64,000 bases of DNA, taken from NCBI GenBank assembly GCA_005881595.1, contig VBBY01000032.1, forward strand, positions 1-64,000, written 5' to 3'. Below are positions 31,384 to 40,517 of this stretch, piece by piece (the stretch's first letter is position 1; the number at the start of each line of letters is the position of its first letter). Position numbers and translations under genes: made by a program. The notes under the pieces are model-generated. The model was given only the letters and a program-made list of their open reading frames with translations, ran no database searches and was not told where the DNA came from. Source of the DNA: Betaproteobacteria bacterium (lineage in GTDB: Bacteria > Pseudomonadota > Gammaproteobacteria > Burkholderiales > SG8-39).

Positions 31384-33959
31384 GGCATCACTCCCTTGCA
31401 AACAAACGTTCCGAGCTCCGGCAGAAGATCCGAGCTGCGCGGATAGGGTACTTCCAGCGTACAACTCTGTCCACGCCAGGTAAAGACGATGCGGTTGGTC
31501 TGTTCGAACCCCTCCAGGTAGGCCTCGCCGCGCAGGGCGACCGGGAATTGCTTGTCCTTGCCCTCGAAGCGCGCCAGGGCGCCCGAAGGCAGCGGCGTGC
31601 CGTCCTCGAGCAGCACGTGCAGGGTGGCGGCGCGAACGCGATGAACCGGAAATTCGAGCAGCACCCCGCTCCTCAGGTAGGGCACGGCGTCGAGCCTCAG
31701 CCGGTCCAGGATTGCATCGAAGGGCAGGTCGTTATGATCGATCGAGACCTGATTGCGGTCGTAGGAGCGCAGGCGCGGCAGGACCGCGTATCCCTGGCCG
31801 TCGGTCTGTGCGACTACCTGGTTGTCCTGCAGGACGCGCACATTGGAATAGTCGGCGACGCGCACGACGCCGAAGCTGTCGGTGAGCGCGCGGCTGAAGA
31901 ACGGATGGCCGCCGACGACGCCGATGCCCCCGGTTATTCCGACGCGCGCGGCCCCGGGACCCTCTTTCGGCCGGCTGGCTTCCAGCACGTACGTGCCGAC
32001 GCCGGTCTGCAGGCTGTAGCTTCCGAGCAGATCCTCGTTTCGCCTCTGCACGCGGTAGCCATAGCCGTCGCCGAGCGGCAAGCCTTTCTGCATGACCAGA
32101 GTGCGATTTTCGCTGGTGGCCCCGGTCGCGCTGTCGCGCGTTCGGTCGAAAGTAACGGTACCCGAGGTGAGCTCTCCCAGGGGAATCGTTACCGTGGCGA
32201 ACACCGTCGTCGCCCCGGCGGCGCCGTAGGAGCGCAGGGCGGTCAACGACAGGTTGCCCACTTTACCGAGCGGGACCGAGTAGGTGAGGGTCGCGATCTC
32301 GGCTTGCGGCTGATCGCGAAACTGCTGAATGCCGTAAGTCGCAGACAGGGAGCCGAGCGGCCCCATGGCATAGCCGATGGTGCCGAAGGTCTGGCGGCGC
32401 CGCGGTAGCTCGTTCGGCTCCATCCCGGTCTGCCGGAAATCCGGGCTGGTGACCTGCGTCTGCAGCGCGACGCTTATGCTGCCGCTCAGGTGCTCGACGC
32501 CCAGGCCGAGCAGCCGGCCGACGCCCGCCTCGCTGCGGCTTCCCGCAAACGTGCCGCTCAACACGCCGAAGTTGCCGGCCCTCACGGCGCTCGAGAACCC
32601 GACCGCCTGCAGATCGCGCGTCGCCTCGCCGCGGACTTCTCCGGTGAAGTAGTCTGTGATTCCCCTGCGATAGGTGGCGGCGCCTACGGCCTGCCCGTAA
32701 TCGTTGCTCTCTACCGCGAAGTTGTTCCGTATCGCGCCGACCTCGCAGGAGTAGTCGGCGAGCCCTTGCTTAAGAAGCGTCGCGCTGCTGTAGAACGGCT
32801 GCGTGATGACTTGCTCGCGTCCGAGGAGATCGCGCACCACCATGCGGACTTCGCCGCTTCCCGTAACGACGGGAATGTTCTGAATGGAGAACGGCCCGGG
32901 TGGGACGGCGCTGCGCTGCACGAGCGCGTTGTTCATGAAGACGTCGACGGTGGACGGGAGGACGGCCGACCCGGCGGCCTGCAAGACCGGGGAACGAATG
33001 AATCCCGGCTGGGTGCTGAAGTTGGTGCCATACTGCGCGCCGCCGATACGCACCGCGCGCCCCCACGTGCCCGGCCGGGTGATCGTGTCGCCGAGGCGAA
33101 CGCTAACGAGCTCGGCGGGATAATCGACCGCGTAGGTCGAATCGAGCCGCAGCCAGCCCTGGCTGCGCGTGAGCTCGGGCGCGACCAGGCTGCTGGTGAA
33201 AACGCCGTGCTGGCTGAAAAAGCCCGCTTCGAAGAGGCCGTTGCGCGTGGTCGTGTCCTGGATGCGCGTTCCGGAAAGCGTGTAATTGAAAAATCCACCG
33301 GGCTGCGGCAGCACCGGCGGCGGGTAGCGCTGCCCGGTGACTGCCTGTACGGTACCCGCGAACGCCTGCGGGTCCGCGGAGATCGTCAAGGTTTGCGTGC
33401 GCTCGTCCAGGCTCAGCTTCAGGGACGGCAAATCGCTGCTCGGATAAAAAAGCCGGCCTTCATGCTCGTACGGCGGCGTGCTCGGGCGCCGCAGGCGCCA
33501 GCGATCCAGATCTTCCCCCGCGATGAGCAGCGTGCCGTCTTCGCGCCTCAAGACCAGGACCGGCTCATCGAGCCGCTGCCGGTTGACGTCGACCTGTAGC
33601 AGCAATTCCATCACGCGTTGCGGTGCTGGCGGCACTGGTGGCGCGGGACTCGCCAGAGGCGAAGGCGCCGCGGCACGCGGAGCGCCCGGCGAGATGACCG
33701 CGATGGCGGGGGGCTCGGTGAGCTGCCGGCTCAGCCTGAGCCGGAGCGTGCCGGAGCGATCGCGCACGCGGGGCGCGCGTGCCGCGCGCCTTGGCCGCTG
33801 CTCCGCGTCCCGCGAGAGCTGCTCCGACAGCCGCAGCTTCAGTTCCTTTTCTTGCGCAAGCGCGGCGCGCGGCAGCCAGGCGAACAAGGTTGCAGAAAGC
33901 AGCAGAGAAGGAAGTCTACGGGCCAGCCAAATCAATCTGCGCGTCGATGCTGCCGGCAT
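31380..33959 (-). CDS. Fimbrial outer membrane usher (Csu-type)
   Basis: 859 aa; MNNALVQRSAVPPGPFSIQNIPVVTGSGEVRMVVRDLLGREQVITQPFYSS; C-term ...YPRSSDLLPELGTFVCKGVMP. Confidence 0.92.
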   Translation of the reverse strand: MPAASTRRLIWLARRLPSLLLSATLFAWLPRAALAQEKELKLRLSEQLSRDAEQRPRRAARAPRVRDRSGTLRLRLSRQLTEPPAIAVISPGAPRAAAPSPLASPAPPVPPAPQRVMELLLQVDVNRQRLDEPVLVLRREDGTLLIAGEDLDRWRLRRPSTPPYEHEGRLFYPSSDLPSLKLSLDERTQTLTISADPQAFAGTVQAVTGQRYPPPVLPQPGGFFNYTLSGTRIQDTTTRNGLFEAGFFSQHGVFTSSLVAPELTRSQGWLRLDSTYAVDYPAELVSVRLGDTITRPGTWGRAVRIGGAQYGTNFSTQPGFIRSPVLQAAGSAVLPSTVDVFMNNALVQRSAVPPGPFSIQNIPVVTGSGEVRMVVRDLLGREQVITQPFYSSATLLKQGLADYSCEVGAIRNNFAVESNDYGQAVGAATYRRGITDYFTGEVRGEATRDLQAVGFSSAVRAGNFGVLSGTFAGSRSEAGVGRLLGLGVEHLSGSISVALQTQVTSPDFRQTGMEPNELPRRRQTFGTIGYAMGPLGSLSATYGIQQFRDQPQAEIATLTYSVPLGKVGNLSLTALRSYGAAGATTVFATVTIPLGELTSGTVTFDRTRDSATGATSENRTLVMQKGLPLGDGYGYRVQRRNEDLLGSYSLQTGVGTYVLEASRPKEGPGAARVGITGGIGVVGGHPFFSRALTDSFGVVRVADYSNVRVLQDNQVVAQTDGQGYAVLPRLRSYDRNQVSIDHNDLPFDAILDRLRLDAVPYLRSGVLLEFPVHRVRAATLHVLLEDGTPLPSGALARFEGKDKQFPVALRGEAYLEGFEQTNRIVFTWRGQSCTLEVPYPRSSDLLPELGTFVCKGVMP

Positions 33960-34680
33960 CCGTGGAGACCTTCATCCGCAGGTTGTCGCCTTTCTTTGCG
34001 CGCGTGCTGCGCAGCTTGAGATTCCATTCGCGCGACTGGCCCGGCAACACGTAGGTGAGCCCGGACTGCTCGGCAATGGGTTCCTTGTCCTGGGGATGGA
34101 ACAGCTCGACCGTGGAAATCTGGATGTGGCCCGTGCCGTGGTTCTCGACTTTCAGCCGGATCGTGTTGTCCTTGCTCAGCTCGGCGTTCCATATCAGCGC
34201 CGCTTTCGCCGGTCCCTGCCGCGGCTGCACGAAGATCGGCAGGCCGATCCGCAGCGCGATGACGAGGCCCTGGAACCCGGGCTGCGGCGGCGGCGGAACC
34301 TCCTGCAGGAAGATGCGGTAGCTGAGTTCGCGTTGCGTGTCGGGGGCGCGGCGCAAGCCGACTCGCACGATTTGCTCGCGGTCCGGCGGGATGGTCATGA
34401 TCGGCGGGCTCACCAGGACTTCGTTGGTCGGCGTCAGGACGTCCTTGCCCTCTTCCTGCGACCATGCCGAGACGCTGACCTGTACCACAACGGCATCGGT
34501 CCCGCTGTTCCTTACCGTCACTGCAACGCTGCGGTTCGCGGGGGACAGGTCGACGCGAATCGGGTTGACTTCGAACGAGCCTGCCTTCGCGCCAAGCGAG
34601 AGCGCGGATACAAGGAAAAACAGTCCCAGGCGAGCGCTCAGCAGAGCGCAGCCAAGCGGTCTTTGCGTCGATTCTCCCAA
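33916..34680 (-). CDS. Periplasmic pilus chaperone (Csu-type)
   Basis: GSFEVNPIRVDLSPANRSVAVTVRNSGTDAVVVQVSVSAWSQEEGKDVLTPTNEVLVSPPIMTIPPDREQIVRVGLRR. Confidence 0.92.
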   Translation of the reverse strand: MGESTQRPLGCALLSARLGLFFLVSALSLGAKAGSFEVNPIRVDLSPANRSVAVTVRNSGTDAVVVQVSVSAWSQEEGKDVLTPTNEVLVSPPIMTIPPDREQIVRVGLRRAPDTQRELSYRIFLQEVPPPPQPGFQGLVIALRIGLPIFVQPRQGPAKAALIWNAELSKDNTIRLKVENHGTGHIQISTVELFHPQDKEPIAEQSGLTYVLPGQSREWNLKLRSTRAKKGDNLRMKVSTDAGSIDAQIDLAGP

Positions 34681-34730
34681 AGGCGGCTCCCGTCAAAACT
34701 TCTTTCTTATCAGATGGCTGGATACTAGGG

Positions 34731-35288
34731 CTAAAAGTTCACCGTAGCAACCACGGTGTCCTGGTAGCCGGTTCCCACGCTCGGATTCTGGCCGCGCGAA
34801 ATGCTGCCGCAGGCATTGAAGCTGAAAGTGGACGAAGCGCTCCATGTGGTGGACGGCGTAAACGTCGCGCCGTAAGTCCCGCTCGTGCCCCAGATGGTGC
34901 CGGAGTAGGTGCAGGCGGCGCTGGGCGTGGCAGCCGAAGGCTGGTAGAGCTCGTAGGCGAGGAAATCGCCGCTCGTAGCGTCTTTCAGGCGCCGCGTGCT
35001 GGAAAAATTGTTGCCTTGGCCGAGCGCGATGGTGGGCGAGCTGCCCTTCAGGCAGGTGAGCGATATGGTGCCCGGCGCGGTAAGCGCGATGCCGCTCGCG
35101 CTGTTGGCGCCGATCGGATCGTAGTTGCCGAAGGTGATCGGCGTGGCCGAGATCGTGCAATTGCTGTTTATGGTCGTGTTGACGCTCACGGTCGCCGCGC
35201 CTGTCGTAAATGTCCCGCACAGCGCGGGCGCTGCTGAAAGCACCAAGGCCAGCCCGAGGGCCGGCCTCAACCTGCACGAGCGCATCAT
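34731..35288 (-). CDS. SCPU domain fimbrial subunit
   Basis: MMRSCRLRPALGLALVLSAAPALCGTFTTGAATVSVNTTINSNCTISATPITFGNYDP...GYQDTVVATVNF. Confidence 0.85.
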   Translation of the reverse strand: MMRSCRLRPALGLALVLSAAPALCGTFTTGAATVSVNTTINSNCTISATPITFGNYDPIGANSASGIALTAPGTISLTCLKGSSPTIALGQGNNFSSTRRLKDATSGDFLAYELYQPSAATPSAACTYSGTIWGTSGTYGATFTPSTTWSASSTFSFNACGSISRGQNPSVGTGYQDTVVATVNF

Positions 35289-35313
35289 AGGTGCGGGGAG
35301 CAAGCCCCGTAGT

Positions 35314-35856
35314 TTAGAAGTTGACGGTGACGATTACCGTATCCGTGTAGGAGCCATCGACCGACACGTCCTGCGCCGCCGGAACGGAGCCGCATACCGT
35401 GAAGGCCTGCGCCGCAGCCGCGCTCCAGGTCACGCCGCTCGGCGTGTAGACCGAGCCGCCGACCGTCGAGCCCCATACGGTGCTGCCGGCGCAGCTCGTC
35501 CACGGGGTGGTGGTCGCGGGCTGCGTAATGCCGTAGTTGAGATTGTCGCTGCTCGTGCCGCCGAGCATCTTGCGCTGCGAGCCGACCGCATGAGCGCCGG
35601 CATCGAGATCGATGGTGATCCCCGTGGAGCCTTTCGTGCACTTGAGCGATACCGAGCCGGTGCCAGACAGGGCGGTGGCGGCGGTCGGATCGTAAGCGCC
35701 GAACGCGAGCGCCGAGGTCGTCGATACGCTACATGTTTTGGCGACCGAGGATGTGACGCTCAGGCTACCGGTGTTCGTTCCGGCCCATGCGCCGCTGCCG
35801 ATACTGCAGGCGACCATAGCGCTGCCGACCAGGCTTGCGAGTTTGAAGCTTTTCAT
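35314..35856 (-). CDS. SCPU domain fimbrial subunit (paralogue A)
   Basis: MKSFKLASLVGSAMVACSIGSGAWAGTNTGSLSVTSSVAKTCSVSTTSALAFGAYDP...YTDTVIVTVNF. Confidence 0.87.
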   Translation of the reverse strand: MKSFKLASLVGSAMVACSIGSGAWAGTNTGSLSVTSSVAKTCSVSTTSALAFGAYDPTAATALSGTGSVSLKCTKGSTGITIDLDAGAHAVGSQRKMLGGTSSDNLNYGITQPATTTPWTSCAGSTVWGSTVGGSVYTPSGVTWSAAAAQAFTVCGSVPAAQDVSVDGSYTDTVIVTVNF

Positions 35857-35875
35857 GATGATGTGCTCCATTTGA

Positions 35876-36433
35876 CTAGAAATTTACCGTGACTGTCACA
35901 GTATCCGAATACGATTGCGCGGAAATGTTCTGGGCCGCAGGCACCGAGCCGCACACCGTGAAGGCCTGTGCCGCCGCCGCGCTCCAGGTGACGCCGGTCG
36001 GCGTATACACCGAGCCGCCTACAGTCGAGCCCCATACGGTGCTGCCCGCACAGCTGGTCCACGGGCTCGTGGTGGCCGGCTGCGTGATGCCGTAGTTCAG
36101 AAAATCCGTCGTGACCGTGGCGCCCTGAAGCCTGCGCTGCGTTCCCGAGACGTGCGCGCCGGCATCGAGATCGATGGTGATTCCCGAGGAGCCTTTAGTG
36201 CACTTGATGGAAACCGAGCCCGTGCCCGCGAGCGCGCTCGAGGCATTGGCAACCACGGGATCGTAGGCGCCGAAGGCGAGCGTCGAGGTCGCGGAAACAG
36301 AGCATGTCTGGGCGACCGTGGCGGTGACGCTCAAGCTCCCGGTGTTGCTTCCGGCGAGCGCCAAGCCGCACGTGCCCCAGAGCAACAGCGCTATCAGCAG
36401 GCTTTTTGTAGGGTTTTCCATTACAAGACGCAT
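35876..36433 (-). CDS. SCPU domain fimbrial subunit (paralogue B); start may be 36421
   Basis: MENPTKSLLIALLLWGTCGLALAGSNTGSLSVTATVAQTCSVSATSTLAFGAYDP...YSDTVTVTVNF. Confidence 0.87.
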   Translation of the reverse strand: MRLVMENPTKSLLIALLLWGTCGLALAGSNTGSLSVTATVAQTCSVSATSTLAFGAYDPVVANASSALAGTGSVSIKCTKGSSGITIDLDAGAHVSGTQRRLQGATVTTDFLNYGITQPATTSPWTSCAGSTVWGSTVGGSVYTPTGVTWSAAAAQAFTVCGSVPAAQNISAQSYSDTVTVTVNF

Positions 36434-36613
36434 GGTACGAGAGATGCTCAAGCTCTGCTGTTAAATAGCTTGCGAACACGTTAATTTTCCACGCTTTTCG
36501 ATGATTATTTCCTGACGTTTTCTTGTTAAAAAATGGGCGCTGCTGGATGTCGGGATAAGCAATTACCCGCTAGTTCAAGGGCATGCAATTCGACCCCCGT
36601 AAGCGCCTGACTG

Positions 36614-37138
36614 CTAAAGCTTCCAGAGAAAAATCGTGCGCTCGCCGACATGCAGGGTTGCGTGCGGAGTCCAGTTGGTCATGCCGTGATAGTGGGACAC
36701 GATGCGGGCCCCGGGCTGCAGCTCCCTGAGAAGCTTAGGCCGTAGCCTGTCGTTGAACTCGGGAGACAGGAACAGCGTAACCACGCTCGCGCCGCCCAAG
36801 TCGGTCGTGAAGAGATCTTCGGTCATGAACCGGATGCGCTCCTCGACCCCCGCGCGGCGCGCGTTTTCACGGCTCTCGGCAATGCGTTGCGGGTCGATGT
36901 CCACGCAAACGCCCCGCGCGCCGTACCGCACCACCGCCGCGATGACGATGCGGCCATCGCCGCAGCCCAGGTCGTAGACCACATCGCGGGAGGTGACCTG
37001 CGCCAGCTCGAGCATGGCGTGGACTACTTCAACAGGCGAAGGCTCATACCTGACCGGCTGGGCGGTGACAACAGCGCTCAGGATCAGGTAAAAACCGGCT
37101 ATGCATACCCGCACCCTGCCGGCCATCGGGTTCCTCAT
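36614..37138 (-). CDS. SAM-dependent methyltransferase with N-terminal signal/anchor
   Basis: VVYDLGCGDGRIVIAAVVRYGARGVCVDIDPQRIAESRENARRAGV; start could also be 37126 or GTG 37114. Confidence 0.82.
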   Translation of the reverse strand: MRNPMAGRVRVCIAGFYLILSAVVTAQPVRYEPSPVEVVHAMLELAQVTSRDVVYDLGCGDGRIVIAAVVRYGARGVCVDIDPQRIAESRENARRAGVEERIRFMTEDLFTTDLGGASVVTLFLSPEFNDRLRPKLLRELQPGARIVSHYHGMTNWTPHATLHVGERTIFLWKL

Positions 37139-38138
37139 CCTGGGAATTCTAGTTCTCGCGGGTTGCGCCCAGGCGCCGATCGCGCTGCGCGACATGGGCT
37201 CATTCCACGTAGGCGGGCGCGACGTGGAGATTTCGGGCAGGCCGGTAAAGGAAATCGTGTTTACGCCGGGCGGAGTGCCGGCGAAGGTCGACCCGAACGG
37301 CACCTATTCGGTCGAGGCGATGTACGTGCAGTACTTCCTGCCCGCGGAGCGCCGCGGCGTCGTGCCGCTGCTGCTGTGGCATGGCGGCGGCCTCACCGGC
37401 GTCACCTACGAGACCACGCCCGACGGCCGCGAAGGCTGGCTAACGTATTTCGTGCGCCAAGGCTGGGATGTTTACAACTCCGACGCAGTCGAGCGCGGCC
37501 GCGCCGGTTGGGCCATGTACCCGGACATCTTCAAGAGCGAGCCGGTGTTCCTCACCAAGGCCAATCCCTTCGAGCGCTTTCGCATCGGGCAGGGCGCCGG
37601 CTCGTACTCGCCCGACCCGGCGAAGCAGCGCGTCCTGCCCGGCAGCCAGTTTCCCGTCGGCGCGTACGACAACTTCGTGAAGCAGAACGTGCCGCGCTGG
37701 ACCACCACCGACGACGCCATCCTGCGCGCCTATGTCGCCGAGATCGACAAGGTCTGCCCGTGCGCGATCCTGTTCCACTCGCAGGCCGGCCAGTTCGGCT
37801 TCAGGGCGGCGCAGGCGCGCCCGGACAAGGTGAAGGCGCTGATCGCAGTGGAGCCTGCCGGCATCGGCGATCCCCGGCAGGCGGCCGCGTTGAAAGGTAT
37901 CCCGGTGCTGATGCTCTACGGCGACTTCATCGCGCAGGATGCGCGCTGGCCGCAGATCCGCAAAAACGGTATCGACTTCACCGAGGGCATCGCCCGCGCC
38001 GGCGGCAAGGTGGAGGTGGTCGACCTGCCGAACGTCGGCATCCGCGGCAACTCGCACATGCTGATGATGGATCGCAACAACCTGGAGATCGCCGCCTTGA
38101 TCCAGCGCTGGCTCGAGGGCCAGGGTCTTTATCACTGA
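37101..38138 (+). CDS. Alpha/beta hydrolase/esterase lipoprotein
   Basis: Lipobox ILVLAGC; VVPLLLWHGGGLTGVTYETTPDGREGWLTYFVRQGWDVYNSDAVERGR; FHSQAGQFG. Confidence 0.88.
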   Translation: MHTRTLPAIGFLILGILVLAGCAQAPIALRDMGSFHVGGRDVEISGRPVKEIVFTPGGVPAKVDPNGTYSVEAMYVQYFLPAERRGVVPLLLWHGGGLTGVTYETTPDGREGWLTYFVRQGWDVYNSDAVERGRAGWAMYPDIFKSEPVFLTKANPFERFRIGQGAGSYSPDPAKQRVLPGSQFPVGAYDNFVKQNVPRWTTTDDAILRAYVAEIDKVCPCAILFHSQAGQFGFRAAQARPDKVKALIAVEPAGIGDPRQAAALKGIPVLMLYGDFIAQDARWPQIRKNGIDFTEGIARAGGKVEVVDLPNVGIRGNSHMLMMDRNNLEIAALIQRWLEGQGLYH

Positions 38139-38861
38139 TCAGTAGCCGTAGAATTCCTCGGAGCGCATGTCGCTTTCGGCGACGCCCATGCCCTCCAGCA
38201 TCGACTGCATGGCCATGGTCATGCCTGGCGGCCCCGCGAAGTAGTAGACAGGCGCCTTCACGTCGCGCAGAGATCGTTCCAGCAGCTCGCGCCCGATCAT
38301 GGCGGTTTCGCCGCTCCACGGCCGCGACGATTTCGCCGCTTCGGTCATGGTGGCGATCAGCCGGTAGTTCGGATTCGCCTGCTCGAGGCGCTTGAGCTCC
38401 TCGAGGAACGCGGCGTCCTCGGGCCGGCGGTTGGAATAGAACAGCAGTATCCGGTGCGGCCGCTTTTCCTTCGCGGCGTGACGCGCCATCGACAGGAACG
38501 GCGTCACGCCGATGCCGCCGGCGAGGAAAACCGCCGGGCGTGCGGCGTCCTCGTGCAGCACCATCAGTCCGTTCGGCCCTTCGATCCTGACCGGCGTGCC
38601 GGCGGCCGCGGACTTGAGCACCCGCTTGAACGCGCTGTCGCGCATGCGCGTCGCCACCATCAGCTCGGGCTCGTGCGGCGCCGAGGCGAGCGTGAAAGTC
38701 CGGCTGTCGCCCTGGGAGTCGGTTTGCGGCGGCTCGAGCAGCGTCACCAGCACATTCTGGCCGGCTGCGTGCGCGAAGCCGGCGGGACGGGCGAAATGGA
38801 ACGCCATCGTGCCTTCCGCCACTGGCTCACGGCGCGTGAGGACGGTCTCGTAGGACGCCAC
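38139..38861 (-). CDS. FAD/NAD(P)-binding ferredoxin reductase-like protein
   Basis: SRTFTLASAP, VFLAGGIGVTPFLSMARHA, YYFAGPPGMTMAMQSMLEGMGV. Confidence 0.88.
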   Translation of the reverse strand: MASYETVLTRREPVAEGTMAFHFARPAGFAHAAGQNVLVTLLEPPQTDSQGDSRTFTLASAPHEPELMVATRMRDSAFKRVLKSAAAGTPVRIEGPNGLMVLHEDAARPAVFLAGGIGVTPFLSMARHAAKEKRPHRILLFYSNRRPEDAAFLEELKRLEQANPNYRLIATMTEAAKSSRPWSGETAMIGRELLERSLRDVKAPVYYFAGPPGMTMAMQSMLEGMGVAESDMRSEEFYGY

Positions 38862-39083
38862 TCAGAACATCCGGATTCCCTTGAAGCTGTCCGCTGTCTC
38901 GTAGCGCTTGCCGGCATCGTCGTACCAGTAGAGCTTGCCGGGCTCCTCGCCCTTCGTCAGCTTGTGCGAGCTGTCGCAATACGGCTGGTTCTTCGACAGG
39001 CCGCATTTGCACAGCCAGACTTCTTTTCCTTCGATGACGTAGCGGGACGGCTCCTGCAGGGTGCGCTTCACTAGACGTGCCAT
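38862..39083 (-). CDS. CDGSH-type iron-sulfur domain protein
   Basis: MARLVKRTLQEPSRYVIEGKEVWLCKCGLSKNQPYCDSSHK... Confidence 0.88.
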   Translation of the reverse strand: MARLVKRTLQEPSRYVIEGKEVWLCKCGLSKNQPYCDSSHKLTKGEEPGKLYWYDDAGKRYETADSFKGIRMF

Positions 39084-39094
39084 CGGGTTTCCCT

Positions 39095-39215
39095 CTATAG
39101 CGATTTCAGATACTCGATCAACTCGACTTTTTCCTGGTCGGTCAGCCCGAGCCTGAAGTTGCGATTGTAATGTCTGGCATGGCGCATTGGATGACGCAGC
39201 CACGCCCCGCGTTCC
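39095..39215 (-). pseudogene. C-terminal remnant of a cytochrome c-like gene
   Basis: Minus-strand TRERGAWLRHPMRHARHYNRNFRLGLTDQEKVELIEYLKSL*; typical c-type cytochrome C-terminal helix, no heme motif upstream. Confidence 0.45.
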
Positions 39216-39225
39216 CGCGTAGCGG

Positions 39226-39525
39226 CTATCCGTAGATCAACGCGCCCAGGATCACCGCGCTATCGAGGCCGATCCATCCCACGCACGGCAGATAGATGTT
39301 CTTGTCGCGCTTCTGTATGCCGTACCAGAACCACAGGACTGCAGAGAGCAGGTAGGCGCTCCACGAGGCAACCGAAACGCCGGCGGCTTCGTGGCCCAGC
39401 CAGATCGTGAGGACCTGCGGAATGGTCATCAGCAGGGTGAACACCGACATGCCTCCGAGCAGCCGGCGCAGAGTCGATTCTTGCTGAGTCGCGGAAGCGG
39501 CAGGCGTGGTCGGATCGATGGGCAT
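39226..39525 (-). CDS. SemiSWEET/PQ-loop-like small membrane protein
   Basis: 99 aa, three TMs: LLGGMSVFTLLMTIPQVLTIWLGHEAAGVSVASWSAYLLSAVLWFWYGIQKRDKNIYLPCVGWIGLDSAVILGALIYG. Confidence 0.75.
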   Translation of the reverse strand: MPIDPTTPAASATQQESTLRRLLGGMSVFTLLMTIPQVLTIWLGHEAAGVSVASWSAYLLSAVLWFWYGIQKRDKNIYLPCVGWIGLDSAVILGALIYG

Positions 39526-39542
39526 CGCAGGCTCCTAGTTGT

Positions 39543-40466
39543 TTATCGCGGCTGGATCACGCGGTTGCGCAGCACGCCGATGCCCTCGACCTCGAGCTCG
39601 ACGGTATCGCCGGGCTGCAGGAAGCGCAGGCTCTCCAGGCCGCAGCCGTTGCCGACGGTGCCCGAGCCGAAGAACTCGCCGGGGTGCAGGGTCTCGGAGC
39701 GCGAGGCGTGCGCGATGCAGTCCTCGAACTTCCAGCGCATGTCGCGCGAGTTCCCCCGTCCGCGCTCCTCGCCGTTGACGCGCACCACCATCTCGAGGCG
39801 GTAAGGATCGCCGATCTCGTCGGCGGTCACCAGGCACGGTCCCATCGCGTTGGCGTTGTCGAAGTCCTTGCCCTTGCCCGGGCCGAGCTGCCCGGCCATT
39901 TCTCGGGTCTGCTCGTCGCGCGCCGAGAAATCGTTGAAGATGGTGTAGCCGAAGATGTGCTCGTGCGCCCTGTCCCGCGCGATGTCCTTGCCCGGCATGC
40001 CGATATAGCAGCCGAACTCCAGCTCGTAGTCGAGCGACTCGCTGTACGCGGGCCAGGGCACCTCGGCATCCGGGCCACACACCGAGAAGCGGTTGGGATG
40101 GTAGAAGAGCGGCCGCTCGTACCAGGCTTGGGGCGGTTTCTTGCCGATCGCCTGGAAGGCCTGCAGCAGATGCTTCTCGAAGCACAGGAAATCGCGCATC
40201 TGCGGCGGGCAGGGAATCGGCGCGAGCAGCCTCAGGTCTGCGCGGTCATACGTCGTGGCCTCGCTGGCGCTGCGCACGAGCTGATCGGCGACGTCGAGCG
40301 CCGCGGCGCCCGCCTCCACGATCGCCAGCACGCTTTCCAGCAGCGGCGAGCTGCCGTGGTGCACCCGCGAGTAGGCGGCCTGCAGGTCGAGGACCTTGCG
40401 ATCGCCTTCGAGCAGCGCGCCCGCCCGGGGCAGGGAGTTTCCCGACGTGAAAGTGACGAGTCTCAC
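39543..40466 (-). CDS. Fumarylacetoacetate hydrolase family protein (intact)
   Basis: GTG start; VRLVTFTSGNSLPRAGALLEGD...SLDYELEFGCYIGMPGKDIARDRAHEHIFGYTIFNDFSARDEQ...MGPCLVTADEIGDPY. Confidence 0.92.
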   Translation of the reverse strand: MRLVTFTSGNSLPRAGALLEGDRKVLDLQAAYSRVHHGSSPLLESVLAIVEAGAAALDVADQLVRSASEATTYDRADLRLLAPIPCPPQMRDFLCFEKHLLQAFQAIGKKPPQAWYERPLFYHPNRFSVCGPDAEVPWPAYSESLDYELEFGCYIGMPGKDIARDRAHEHIFGYTIFNDFSARDEQTREMAGQLGPGKGKDFDNANAMGPCLVTADEIGDPYRLEMVVRVNGEERGRGNSRDMRWKFEDCIAHASRSETLHPGEFFGSGTVGNGCGLESLRFLQPGDTVELEVEGIGVLRNRVIQPR

Positions 40467-40517
40467 CGGCGGTTTTGATAATACACTTGCGCTATAGCTC
40501 GGAAGGAGGAGCTCGCC

